64,000 nt of DNA from the NCBI RefSeq assembly GCF_001522585.2, contig NZ_CP013372.1, positions 1,612,001 to 1,676,000 on the forward strand. Reading direction: 5' to 3'. The position numbers and the translations under genes were made by a program. Origin of the DNA: Burkholderia sp. NRF60-BP8. GTDB taxonomy: Bacteria > Pseudomonadota > Gammaproteobacteria > Burkholderiales > Burkholderiaceae. Below, one piece after another: positions 17,650-24,369 of the stretch (positions within the stretch are counted from its first letter, which is position 1; each line of letters opens with the position of its first letter). The notes beneath the pieces were generated by a model, which did not search any database, was not told the origin of the DNA, and saw only the letters and a program-made list of their open reading frames with translations.

Positions 17650-17889
17650 GCGTGAAAGGGCCGGTTACGCCGGCCAGGCGGCGGCACGCTAATTTTCTCC
17701 GCCCGTCATCGCAGTTAAGGATTGCGCCTCCCGAGAGCCGCCCATCAGCCTAGCAATGTGAATCGCGGATGGCGTCTAGGTGTTGGTTGTGCTCTCACGA
17801 CTGACATTTGCCAAGCCCTCGGGAAGGATCTGCTAACTAAGTCCCGGGCCTACAGCGATCCTCTGTCGCAAATGCCATGCGTGAAACCA
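17650..17889. other. Gap without a supported gene
   Basis: 240 bases between the tRNA-like relic and the small gene ending at 17890. One GC hairpin (GGCCGG-CGTAA-CCGGCC, about 17658-17676) followed by CTTTC on the minus strand could be a weak terminator. Short open frames are present on both strands but none has a convincing ribosome site. Confidence 0.5.
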
Positions 17890-18057
17890 CTACCGAAACG
17901 ACCGCCCTATCTGCGGCTTGTAACAGTGCTTCTCCCAGTCATTGTATGACTTATTAGGAGTACTCCCGACCCCTATCCCGTCGATCCCGCGCATGTTGCA
18001 GATCCATCCAGCCGATCCGTTAGCCCAGATATGCGGCTTGTGCGCCCCGCGAATCAT
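17890..18057 (-). CDS. 55-residue conserved-type phage protein
   Basis: ATG at 18057 overlaps the stop of the phosphoesterase gene (ATGA). The sequence 'HKPHIWANGSAGWICNMRGI' and 'GVGSTPNKSYNDWEKH' follows a pattern I know from many small Burkholderia phage proteins (KPHI...W.C......G.G.TP..AY..W). It is probably a small DNA- or protein-binding accessory; function unknown. Confidence 0.6.
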   Translation of the reverse strand: MIRGAHKPHIWANGSAGWICNMRGIDGIGVGSTPNKSYNDWEKHCYKPQIGRSFR

Positions 18058-19226
18058 TCGAACATCTCCGGAGCCACGTAGTTGCGCGCGACCTGACCGA
18101 ACTTTGAGTGATACGTGATTACCTGCGCCGCCCGCTCCGAAATCCATCCGCCGCGTGCTGCATAAGCGTCGCGAGCTGCCAAAGTCGGGTGCTGGACAAC
18201 CACGATGCCGGAATATTCCTTCTCATCAACGTGATGGCGATGGCCCGTATGGCAGTAACGCTTTGCCGTCGCGCCCCAGATCTTCGGATATTGCGCCGCA
18301 AAGAGCATTGGGAGCGCCTCATTCTTCACCTTATGCCCGTGGTGGAAGCACAACATCACATCGCCATGCTGGTGAACGTAGAACGGAAGCTCCGAGTCGT
18401 TCACCGTCAGCCGCGGCTCGTTCTCGTATAGCGCACCGAACATCTGTCGCAGCCAGATCGAGCCAGCCTCGTCGTGATTCCCTTCGCACAGGATGAGGTG
18501 CACTTCCGCATGCCGTTCAAGCGCGTAATCGACCAGATGCCGGATCACTCGAATGGCCGAGGCCACGATCTTGCTGTAGCGGCTGTCTGCATCAAGGACG
18601 TTCTTATGTGCCGGCGTGACCGGCAGCAATCCATCCGTGTGCAGGAAGTCGCCTTGGATCGCCAGAACGCACTTCCCTGCCTTCGGCGCCGCCTGCACCA
18701 TATGCAGGAAGCTCGACACCAGCAATCGCTCCGCGATCTTCAGATCCCAATCGGCCCCGCCTTCCTTATGCCATGCGAGCATTCCAAGGTGGTAGTCCGT
18801 GAACACCACCAGATTGCACAGGGCGTTCATTTCTCCGCCGCTGTATGCAATCGGTGAACAGCGCGGAAAAGATGTACAAAGCTCGGAGATCGTTTCGCGA
18901 ATGATCTCCAACTGCTTTTCGTGGTCGATGCTGCTCTTGACCCACTGCCCGGCAGGCTTGCCTTCGGCGTTGTAGTAGGTGCTGACGCCCTTCACATGGA
19001 AGCCGTCTGGAACCGCATGCGTCATGTCGTGCGCCGGGCTATACCCCATACGCGCAGCACGCCTTTTCAGCCCCTCTAGGAGGTTCGCAATCGTGCCGCG
19101 AGCGACGTTCAGCTCCTTCGCTGCCGCACTGACGTTCCCATTGTGGCGCTCGATGGCGTCGATGTATTCGATCTGCCGCGGCGTAGCCCACTGCTTGAGC
19201 GCTACGAGTTCAGCGTAGGCTTCCAT
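18054..19226 (-). CDS. HTH-metallophosphoesterase fusion
   Basis: 390 residues from ATG 19226 (a GTG three codons upstream is possible). Residues ~10-55 form a helix-turn-helix (ATPRQIEYIDAIERH...VSAAAKELNVARGTIANLLEG). From ~140 a calcineurin-type phosphoesterase follows with metal motifs FTDYHLG, IQGDFLHTDG, EGNHDEA, FHHGH and TGHRHH. Phage proteins of this design are probably DNA-binding nucleases or phosphatases; substrate unknown. It sits between the early genes and terminase, where some phages have packaging or DNA-processing genes. The start overlaps the small Cys protein upstream. Confidence 0.7.
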   Translation of the reverse strand: MEAYAELVALKQWATPRQIEYIDAIERHNGNVSAAAKELNVARGTIANLLEGLKRRAARMGYSPAHDMTHAVPDGFHVKGVSTYYNAEGKPAGQWVKSSIDHEKQLEIIRETISELCTSFPRCSPIAYSGGEMNALCNLVVFTDYHLGMLAWHKEGGADWDLKIAERLLVSSFLHMVQAAPKAGKCVLAIQGDFLHTDGLLPVTPAHKNVLDADSRYSKIVASAIRVIRHLVDYALERHAEVHLILCEGNHDEAGSIWLRQMFGALYENEPRLTVNDSELPFYVHQHGDVMLCFHHGHKVKNEALPMLFAAQYPKIWGATAKRYCHTGHRHHVDEKEYSGIVVVQHPTLAARDAYAARGGWISERAAQVITYHSKFGQVARNYVAPEMFE

Positions 19227-19417
19227 TCGCCGCACCAGTTGTCTTTCGCGGTGGATGGGAAAATACTCACGATCTCGCCCTCAGACATCTCGATTGTCAC
19301 GCTTGGCGGATTGCGTCGGCAATACTCAGCTTCGCTGTCTGCCCTGTAGAAGCGGCACGTTTCACAACGTTCCACGGGTTCGGACGGCGCAGCCACCTTC
19401 GCTTTACGCGTTGCCAT
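19202..19417 (-). CDS. Small Cys-cluster protein
   Basis: 71 residues from ATG 19417 (GGAG 7 bases upstream). Cysteines in 'VERCETCRFYR', 'EYCRRNPP' and 'NWCGEW' could bind one zinc or an iron-sulfur cluster. Small proteins with CxxCxxY...CRRxPP...WCGE are common in phages and genomic islands; role unknown. It overlaps the phosphoesterase start and follows a terminator. Confidence 0.6.
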   Translation of the reverse strand: MATRKAKVAAPSEPVERCETCRFYRADSEAEYCRRNPPSVTIEMSEGEIVSIFPSTAKDNWCGEWKPTLNS

Positions 19418-19430
19418 CCGACTCTCCAAT

Positions 19431-19455
19431 GAAAAAGCCCGCGCTTGGCGGGCTT
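19431..19455 (-). terminator. Intrinsic terminator after the Q-position gene
   Basis: On the minus strand AAGCCCGC-CAAGC-GCGGGCTT is followed by TTTTC. It stands 20 bases after the HTH gene and before the late genes, the place where lambda-like phages have the Q-controlled terminator. Confidence 0.8.
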
Positions 19456-19475
19456 GGGGGCACTGATTCAGACTT

Positions 19476-19892
19476 TCACAAAGTATGGCTCGGAACGCCA
19501 ATTATGGAAACTTCCAAATCGGAAACTTTTTGGTTTCCACCCGACATCATGCGTCTATACCCGCGGTAAGCCTCTCCCCGTGTCGTCCGGACTGCCTTGT
19601 AGAACCCCTGCGTCGTCATGCCCAGTTCGCTCGCTGCCACTTTCACCGGCCTGACTTCATGCAGGTAAAAGAGGTAGAAAGCCAGCTTTCCCCGGCTCTC
19701 GGGTAGGCCAAGCAATGCAAGGTTGAAGTAGCTCAGATCGACGCTGAGGATCGCGTCAGGAACCTCCCGTACCGGTTGCGGCCTCATCCTGGCTAGGATG
19801 TTCTGCGGGATGAGCGGCGCAAACAGGCGCCGGGATCGGTGCCATGCTGCCCACGACTGAGCGAACTCGTCCAGCGTCTGGTTATCATCCAT
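19476..19892 (-). CDS. HTH protein, candidate late regulator
   Basis: 138 residues. C-terminal half: 'LAFYLFYLHEVRPVKVAASELGMTTQGFYKAVRTTRGEAY', a helix-turn-helix like sigma region 4 or phage antitermination/late activators. N-terminal half contains 'EFAQSWAAWHRSRRLFAP'. Last gene of the early minus-strand operon and immediately followed by a terminator, the position of lambda Q or P22 gp23. Being a late regulator is an inference; a plain transcription factor is equally possible. Confidence 0.5.
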   Translation of the reverse strand: MDDNQTLDEFAQSWAAWHRSRRLFAPLIPQNILARMRPQPVREVPDAILSVDLSYFNLALLGLPESRGKLAFYLFYLHEVRPVKVAASELGMTTQGFYKAVRTTRGEAYRGYRRMMSGGNQKVSDLEVSIIGVPSHTL

Positions 19893-20076
19893 TCGCTTCC
19901 TCCTTATCCAGACAGTCGCGGAACCACTCCCATCCGCAGCGTGTGCAAGTCAGGCAAAGTTCTTCTTTGACCACCAGGTAGGGAGACTGCGGGTATCGCC
20001 ATGGTTCGGAGCGATATTCCACCGTCTTCCCCGGATACCCGCACTTAGCGCAGTTCTCGTGTTGGTCGTATTTCAT
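19885..20076 (-). CDS. Zinc-ribbon protein
   Basis: 63 residues with two CxxC pairs, NCAKCGYPG and LTCTRCGWEW, spaced ~32 residues, a single zinc ribbon. It overlaps the neighbours on both sides by 4-8 bases. In lambda-like phages small zinc proteins also lie among the nin genes. DNA or RNA binding is likely; target unknown. Confidence 0.6.
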   Translation of the reverse strand: MKYDQHENCAKCGYPGKTVEYRSEPWRYPQSPYLVVKEELCLTCTRCGWEWFRDCLDKEEANG

Positions 20077-20408
20077 TTCGCGACCGCCTTTCCCTGCGCG
20101 AGTTTCGATACCGCATCTACAACTCGCGCGACTTCAGAGGCGGACATCCAGCAACTACCGTAAATATCGGTGCCGACAATTTTTGAAATTTGCCGGATTG
20201 CAGACTCTGCGTTATTGGCCGATGCTGCATGCCTCACCAAGAGTTTCGCGACATAGATGCCGGTGCCAAGGACACCTGCCCCGAATAAAGCTAACAATAG
20301 CTTCGGGAGCGCGCCCTCGATCACCATCCACCATATGAATCCCTCTTTTGCTCCGTCGGCTAATCCGGCCAGCGCTTGAATAATTACCTTCAGTTCATCG
20401 ATGCCCAT
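20073..20408 (-). CDS. Membrane-anchored hypothetical protein
   Basis: 111 residues. One or two hydrophobic helices around residues 25-58 (FIWWMVIEGALPKLLLALFGAGVLGTGIYVAKLLV) and a soluble helical C-terminus ('ESAIRQISKIVGTDIYG', 'ASEVARVVDAVSKLAQ'). Stop and start overlap with neighbours. Possibly a regulator of lysis or a superinfection factor, but nothing in the sequence decides this. Confidence 0.5.
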   Translation of the reverse strand: MGIDELKVIIQALAGLADGAKEGFIWWMVIEGALPKLLLALFGAGVLGTGIYVAKLLVRHAASANNAESAIRQISKIVGTDIYGSCWMSASEVARVVDAVSKLAQGKAVAK

Positions 20409-20977
20409 TATGCTGCCTCCTTTTTCATGCGCCGGACCTCGGCGCGGTAAAAAGCCTTTCGCTCTTGAATCTCAGCGATCGTCAACTTCTGCGGCTCGTG
20501 CTTCCCTTCGAGCCATTCGACGCGCTCCAGTCCGATCTTGCGGATCAGGTTGATCCGGTACGGAATCAAATTCCCAGACAGATGCGTGTTACATGGTTGA
20601 CACTGTAGGTGCACGTTGTCGGGCTCGAACCTGAGCGCCGGCTCCGATCCGACCGAGCGGTAATGGCCCGCGTGGTTCTGGCCTTGGTGATACCGCCCGC
20701 ACGAAATGCAGGGTTGCCCTGCATCGCGCGCGCGAATCCACGCGTTGAACGCCGCCTGCAACTCCCGGAGGTGCGTGCCGCGCGTCTTCGCTTTCTCTAG
20801 TGCTTCCCGCAACGACTTCCTTTCCTCGCGCTGCGCCCGGGCGGCCTTGCGCGCCTTTTCCTTCTCGGCCAGCGCCATCGCACATCCGGGCGAGCACACC
20901 TTCTGCATCGAACGCATCGGCGTGAAGACGACTCCGCACTGCCGACACTTCTTCGCCTTAAGCGCGCGCTCGATCAT
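20408..20977 (-). CDS. ninG: NinG/Rap-like recombination nuclease
   Basis: 189 residues from ATG 20977. The N-terminal zinc motif 'KKCRQCGVVFTPMRSMQKVCSPGCA' and the C-terminal 'CISCGRYHQGQNHAGHYRSV' with 'VHLQCQPCN' are the NinG hallmarks. Lambda NinG (Rap) is a structure-specific nuclease that helps phage recombination. The gene is in the expected nin-like block downstream of the replication genes. Confidence 0.85.
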   Translation of the reverse strand: MIERALKAKKCRQCGVVFTPMRSMQKVCSPGCAMALAEKEKARKAARAQREERKSLREALEKAKTRGTHLRELQAAFNAWIRARDAGQPCISCGRYHQGQNHAGHYRSVGSEPALRFEPDNVHLQCQPCNTHLSGNLIPYRINLIRKIGLERVEWLEGKHEPQKLTIAEIQERKAFYRAEVRRMKKEAA

Positions 20978-21201
20978 GCAGCCTCCCGCTTGTCGGTCAG
21001 GCCCGCGAGATAGTCGAGACTGACGCCGAAGAACCGGGCGGTTTCCAGCAGCGTCCAATAGCCCGGGACTCGAAGATCTCGCTCCAACATCGAAACGTAT
21101 TCCGACGACAGCCGGCATTCCGCGGCGAAGGCCGATTGGCTCATGTGTCGTTCCCTGCGAAGCTCGCGCAGACGGGAATGGAATGCGGGCGCCTTGTTCA
21201 T
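20974..21201 (-). CDS. Xre-family DNA-binding protein
   Basis: 75 residues from ATG 21201 (ATGA overlap with the gene before). Classic HTH: 'LRELRRERHMSQSAFAAECRLSSEYVSMLERDLRVP'. Too small to have an effector domain. It may fine-tune phage early expression; in a nin-like region such genes are variable. Confidence 0.65.
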   Translation of the reverse strand: MNKAPAFHSRLRELRRERHMSQSAFAAECRLSSEYVSMLERDLRVPGYWTLLETARFFGVSLDYLAGLTDKREAA

Positions 21202-21572
21202 TGCGTCACCTGAGCGATAAGGGTGGAAAATGGATTGCCAGCTACCTCGAATAGCTTCGCCTTCATTTCCTTTTGCGCCTTGAGTTTCTCGGCGTATCGG
21301 GTATCGGCGGCTCGCTTCGAATAGACTGGCTTCGGCGCGTCTTTCTTGTTGCCCGCAGCCAATACCCGCGTGCAGATTCGAACCTCGGGAGCGACAAGCC
21401 ATTCCTTCACGTAGACGCGGCGCGCACGGTCAGGCTTCTTCATCCGGCGTAGGATCGTGTCGACGTTCGTTCGCAGAATCCCGAGCTCCGCGGCGATTTC
21501 TTCGGCGGTCATCGGGCCGATTTCGCGGAGAACCATGACAAGCCGGTCCTCCCAAACTCGCGGTTTGCTCAT
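21198..21572 (-). CDS. Winged-helix DNA-binding protein
   Basis: 124 residues from ATG 21572. 'RLVMVLREIGPMTAEEIAAELGILRTNVDTILRRMKK' is a winged helix; the C-terminus is Lys-rich. It overlaps its neighbours with ATGA junctions on both sides. Together with the genes at 20974 and 21569 it makes three consecutive small DNA-binding proteins; individual roles unknown. Confidence 0.6.
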   Translation of the reverse strand: MSKPRVWEDRLVMVLREIGPMTAEEIAAELGILRTNVDTILRRMKKPDRARRVYVKEWLVAPEVRICTRVLAAGNKKDAPKPVYSKRAADTRYAEKLKAQKEMKAKLFEVAGNPFSTLIAQVTQ

Positions 21573-21859
21573 GCCGTCACTCCGTTGGCTTCGAGAAGCT
21601 TCGCCATTGCTGCGGCCTGGAATGCTTCGAGGATCTCGTTGGCGCGAAAGACGGCGATGTGGGGCTTCCTCTGGACGGCCCATACCGAGTCAATGACGAG
21701 CTTTCCTCGCTGGAGCGGGTAGACCCGATGCTGGCGGTAGAGGCTCATCATTCCGACCTCAAGCTCTTGCGGATCACAGTCCAAATCCTTTGCGATCCGG
21801 AGGCACGTCGCGCCATGAGGCGAATTTTGGAGGTATTGGGTAATTTCGCGCAGGTTCAT
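21569..21859 (-). CDS. Winged-helix-like phage protein
   Basis: 96 residues from ATG 21859 (ATGA overlap). 'MNLREITQYLQNSPHGATCLRIAKDLDCDPQELEVGMMSLY' has the look of a winged helix; 'VYPLQRGKLVIDSVWAV' forms the wing. Similar small proteins accompany replication genes in other Burkholderia prophages. Function not known. Confidence 0.55.
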   Translation of the reverse strand: MNLREITQYLQNSPHGATCLRIAKDLDCDPQELEVGMMSLYRQHRVYPLQRGKLVIDSVWAVQRKPHIAVFRANEILEAFQAAAMAKLLEANGVTA

Positions 21860-22281
21860 TCCACCACCTTCTTTGCGGTGAGGCCGCCAACAATGGCCTT
21901 GATTTTTCCTATGTTCTCGCTGACAACTTCCGGCGAGCATTCGCGTTGGTCCGTAAGCTTCGGGCGCTGCATCGCCGAAGCATCGAAGCGAGCCTGTCGG
22001 CAGTGAGCAACAAACTCCGGAAGGGACGGCGGTTTAGGAAGATCCGTTAGGTTGTCGCTCCCCGCCTTGAGTTGTTCCCGCGACAATTTCGCCAGCTCGA
22101 TCGCCCACGCCTTCTGCACCTCTTCCGGCTTTGCGCCGCTCCACATCGCCGCGAACTTCGATCCGTAGAACGCGCTCATCTTCGCGAACAGGGCTTCGAT
22201 CCAATGCTTCGGCAGAGCGTTGAGAGGCCAGTCCGGACGCTCAGGCCGTTCATACGTCGATGATTCGGTCATCTGGTTCAT
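21856..22281 (-). CDS. Replication protein P-like helicase loader
   Basis: 141 residues. 'HWIEALFAKMSAFYGSKFAAMW...EEVQKAWAIELAKLSREQLKAG' and 'LPKPPSLPEFVAHCRQAR' match the conserved region of lambda P-type proteins, which bring host DnaB helicase to the origin. It is shorter than lambda P (233), keeping mainly the C-terminal region. The start lies inside the end of the initiator gene, the usual O-P arrangement. A start three codons later is also possible. Confidence 0.7.
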   Translation of the reverse strand: MNQMTESSTYERPERPDWPLNALPKHWIEALFAKMSAFYGSKFAAMWSGAKPEEVQKAWAIELAKLSREQLKAGSDNLTDLPKPPSLPEFVAHCRQARFDASAMQRPKLTDQRECSPEVVSENIGKIKAIVGGLTAKKVVE

Positions 22282-22987
22282 AGCTTCGATCCCTCCCCGT
22301 CAATGCCGCGATCGTTGCGTCGTTGCGATCCTGGAAGCTGGCCGGCGTACTTCTGCCGCTCTGCGCTCGCTGTCGCCTCACCCAGTTCCGCCACGTGGCG
22401 GTCCAATCAAGCTTCGTGCCGTCCTTCCCGGGTCTGGCAGTCCAGTAATCCCGGAACTCGTTCGCGACTTGCTGCACGTTCAGGTCTGGCCGTTCGGTCC
22501 TGCAGAACGTCGCTTCCTCGTCTGAGGGATACCAGTCCTTGGGCAAGCGCGAAGCGCGTGCTACTGAGCTTGAAGTACCACTAAGTTCTCTAATCTTCTC
22601 TTCTCTTCTCTTCTCTAGGCCGTTACCGGAACGTTTCTGTAACGTTACTTGCTCGTCAGCACTGCTAAGTCTTTGTTTTTCGCGAAATTTCGCAACGCGA
22701 CTTGTGCTGGAGTCGCTTTTCTTCTGGCGGTCGCCCCATGCGTTGATGACGATCTCGCCGCGGTCATTTAACGCTACAAGCTCACGCTGTAACAACTCGT
22801 GTAACGTTACTGAAGCGTTACGGCGTAGCGCCCAGTCAATGCTTGCTTCGGTCAGCTTTGTATTGCCGTCATCCTCGGCTGCAGTTGCAACCATCAACAA
22901 CTCAATCCACGTACGAAACTGAGCGTCCGAGAGCGTCCCGACTTTCGGATCGTTTAGCATCTCGCTATAAAGGCGACACCAGTCCAT
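22250..22987 (-). CDS. Phage replication initiator (lambda O analogue)
   Basis: 245 residues. N-terminal winged helix 'MDWCRLYSEMLNDPKVGTLS' / 'TWIELLMVATAAED' is typical of phage and plasmid initiators of the DUF1376/replisome-organiser type. A charged linker follows, and the C-terminal 'FRDYWTARPGKDGTKLDWTATWRNWVRR' is common in O-like proteins. AAGGA lies 7 bases before the ATG. It is upstream of the P-like gene. The gene contains clustered GTTAC repeats (candidate origin), as lambda O contains ori. Confidence 0.75.
   Translation of the reverse strand: MDWCRLYSEMLNDPKVGTLSDAQFRTWIELLMVATAAEDDGNTKLTEASIDWALRRNASVTLHELLQRELVALNDRGEIVINAWGDRQKKSDSSTSRVAKFREKQRLSSADEQVTLQKRSGNGLEKRREEKIRELSGTSSSVARASRLPKDWYPSDEEATFCRTERPDLNVQQVANEFRDYWTARPGKDGTKLDWTATWRNWVRRQRAQSGRSTPASFQDRNDATIAALTGRDRSYEPDDRIIDV
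22620..22821. repeat. Clustered GTTAC/GTAAC motifs, candidate phage origin
   Basis: Inside the initiator gene there are two perfect palindromes GTAACGTTAC (22639-22648, 22801-22810) plus related GTTAC motifs near 22623 and 22816 and GTAAC near 22788. Between them lies a 12-base palindrome GCGAAATTTCGC (22682-22693) next to an AT-rich run. Lambda ori has iterons within gene O in the same way. Origin function is inferred. Confidence 0.45.
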
Positions 22988-22996
22988 TGACGATCC

Positions 22997-23083
22997 TTAC
23001 TTCCGCAGCAACCAGCCAAGTAACCCGAGCAGCCCAACAAACAGGGCGCTCCAGGCTATGAATGCTCCGAGAAGGGGTGTCAT
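22997..23083 (-). CDS. 28-residue single-helix membrane peptide
   Basis: ATG at 23083 overlaps the stop of the gene upstream (ATGA); TAA at 22997-22999 merges with the ribosome site of the initiator (TAAGGA). The peptide is one hydrophobic helix (LLGAFIAWSALFVGLLGLL) ending WLLRK. Its exact fit between two genes and the coupled start argue for translation. No known family. Confidence 0.5.
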   Translation of the reverse strand: MTPLLGAFIAWSALFVGLLGLLGWLLRK

Positions 23084-23355
23084 ACAGCCTCCCGATCAAA
23101 TTGGAATTTCTCGTACAGGCCAGCCAGCTTGAGCATTGGGATTACCGCGCGCCCCGCTTCCGTCAGCCGAAACACGAGCCGCCCGTCATCCTCGGCACGC
23201 TCACACAAGCCTTTCCCGATCAGAGCGTTTGCGGTATGCAGATAGCCGTGGCACCAGCCCATCTGGTCAAGCTGACAAAGTGCTTCGACTTGCCGACGCG
23301 AGAGCGTCAGAGAAAATGCCGTGCTCGTCACGTAGTCGCGGAATCGATCGCTCAT
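23080..23355 (-). CDS. Winged-helix-like protein
   Basis: 91 residues: 'TLSRRQVEALCQLDQMGWC...TANALIGKGLCERAEDDGRLVFRLTEAGRAVIPML' is a winged-helix pattern (helix, GLxER, wing, LTxxG). Such proteins occur in Burkholderia prophage early operons. DNA binding is likely; target unknown. Confidence 0.6.
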   Translation of the reverse strand: MSDRFRDYVTSTAFSLTLSRRQVEALCQLDQMGWCHGYLHTANALIGKGLCERAEDDGRLVFRLTEAGRAVIPMLKLAGLYEKFQFDREAV

Positions 23356-23621
23356 ACGCTGACCTCATCGGTTACGTCGTCGGTGATCGGGAGGCCAGAG
23401 ACGGGACGAAGCCACGCGTCCGGGATATAGCAATCCCTTACGCTCACTTGCGCGCCCGTCCAGCTATGGAAACCAAAAGTCGGTTGAGGCCAGCGAGTCA
23501 ACCATTGATGATCGCCATCCTCATCCACGAATGAATCAGCGAGAACTTCGATGATCGTTCCGATATCCGCTGGCACATCGGGCCTGATCACGATCGCCAG
23601 ATCACCAGGTTTGCAGTTCAT
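23352..23621 (-). CDS. SH3-like small phage protein
   Basis: 89 residues from ATG 23621 (overlaps the upstream stop, ATGA). 'CKPGDLAIVIRPDVPADIGTI' at the start and 'VRDCYIPDAWLRPVSG' at the end are characteristic of a small beta-barrel protein frequent in Burkholderia prophages. No catalytic residues seen; role unknown. Confidence 0.6.
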   Translation of the reverse strand: MNCKPGDLAIVIRPDVPADIGTIIEVLADSFVDEDGDHQWLTRWPQPTFGFHSWTGAQVSVRDCYIPDAWLRPVSGLPITDDVTDEVSV

Positions 23622-23962
23622 GCCGCCCTCTGCGCGATGACTTCTTCCATGATCGTCAAGTTGGCCTGACGGTTGAGCCACTGCTGTACGCCCCAATTCC
23701 CTACCGCGGACGCCCATTCACCCAGACGTTGAGCTGGGAGATCCCGGCGCGTCGGCTTGTCGTCTGCCTGCAGGTAATCCGATACATGGGACGGGTAGCA
23801 GCCGATCAACTCGGCCAACGTCCTTTGCGTCATGCCCTTCACCCGCCGATGCGCCCACGACAGGCGCACGATTTCGCGGAACGTCCGGCATTTCGCTACT
23901 TCGTCAACGGGCAAGAAGCTAGGCCCATTAACCGCGCCTCCCAGCAGCGGTAAGTTGTTCAT
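23618..23962 (-). CDS. HTH regulator following cro
   Basis: 114 residues. 'HRRVKGMTQRTLAELIGCYPSHVSDYLQADDKP' is a helix-turn-helix of the Xre type. It is the second gene of the PR operon, where lambda has cII; a lysogeny-choice role is possible but there is no sequence proof. AAGGG lies 8 bases before the ATG. Confidence 0.6.
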   Translation of the reverse strand: MNNLPLLGGAVNGPSFLPVDEVAKCRTFREIVRLSWAHRRVKGMTQRTLAELIGCYPSHVSDYLQADDKPTRRDLPAQRLGEWASAVGNWGVQQWLNRQANLTIMEEVIAQRAA

Positions 23963-24031
23963 TTTTCTGCCCTTCTTAGAAAAATTTCATCGAATACTCA
24001 GTTGAATAACCGGTTGATGTGGGACGAAATT

Positions 24032-24054
24032 TAAGGCGTCCTCACGACGCCTTA
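24032..24054 (-). terminator. Hairpin downstream of cro
   Basis: A 9-bp stem (TAAGGCGTC / GACGCCTTA, loop of 5) lies 17 bases past the cro-like gene. On the minus strand it is followed only by AAATTT, so it would be a weak terminator or attenuator, placed like lambda tR1. Confidence 0.4.
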
Positions 24055-24070
24055 CGAAAAAATGAAACGC

Positions 24071-24298
24071 TTAGACCTTCTCTTCTGCCAGCTCGGGCCA
24101 GATTTCGCGCCAGTCGGAGCGAAGATCGCGACGCGTGATAGCGCCTTGTGTAAGGCGCTCGATCGCAACACACTGCCCTGGCGCAATTGGGCGCAGTCCG
24201 TTGAGCCACTGATACACAAGACCCGGGCTTACGCCCAAGGAACTCGCGAATGCGGATCGAGTGAGCTGCTTGGTGTCGAGGTAGGTCAAGATATCCAT
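24071..24298 (-). CDS. Cro-like repressor (YdaS family)
   Basis: 75 residues from ATG 24298. 'LTRSAFASSLGVSPGLVYQWLNGLRPIAPGQCVAIERLTQG' followed by 'RRDLRSDWREIWPEL' is the YdaS/Cro-like signature. It is the first gene of the leftward operon and is divergent from the repressor at 24370. The predicted -10 ends only ~8 bases from the ATG, so the mRNA may be nearly leaderless. Confidence 0.8.
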   Translation of the reverse strand: MDILTYLDTKQLTRSAFASSLGVSPGLVYQWLNGLRPIAPGQCVAIERLTQGAITRRDLRSDWREIWPELAEEKV

Positions 24299-24305
24299 GA
24301 GCTTC

Positions 24306-24334
24306 ACTATAGCAACGCTACATCCGAAAAGCAA
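24306..24334 (-). promoter_or_regulatory. PR promoter for cro and the leftward operon
   Basis: Minus strand: -35 TTGCTT (24334-24329), 17-base spacer, -10 TATAGT (24311-24306). Operators at 24310 and 24333 overlap the two hexamers. The layout is the same as the PL promoter at 25650. Confidence 0.7.
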
Positions 24335-24368
24335 GCCATGCTATTGGACCGCAGCCCTAGCATTGCTA
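24310..24368. promoter_or_regulatory. Three-site operator between cro and cI
   Basis: Three 11-base near-palindromes: TAGCAACGCTA (24310-24320), AAGCCATGCTA (24333-24343), TAGCATTGCTA (24358-24368). Centres are 23 and 25 bases apart, as in lambda OR. The third ends one base before the repressor start codon. Confidence 0.75.
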
Positions 24369-24369
24369 C

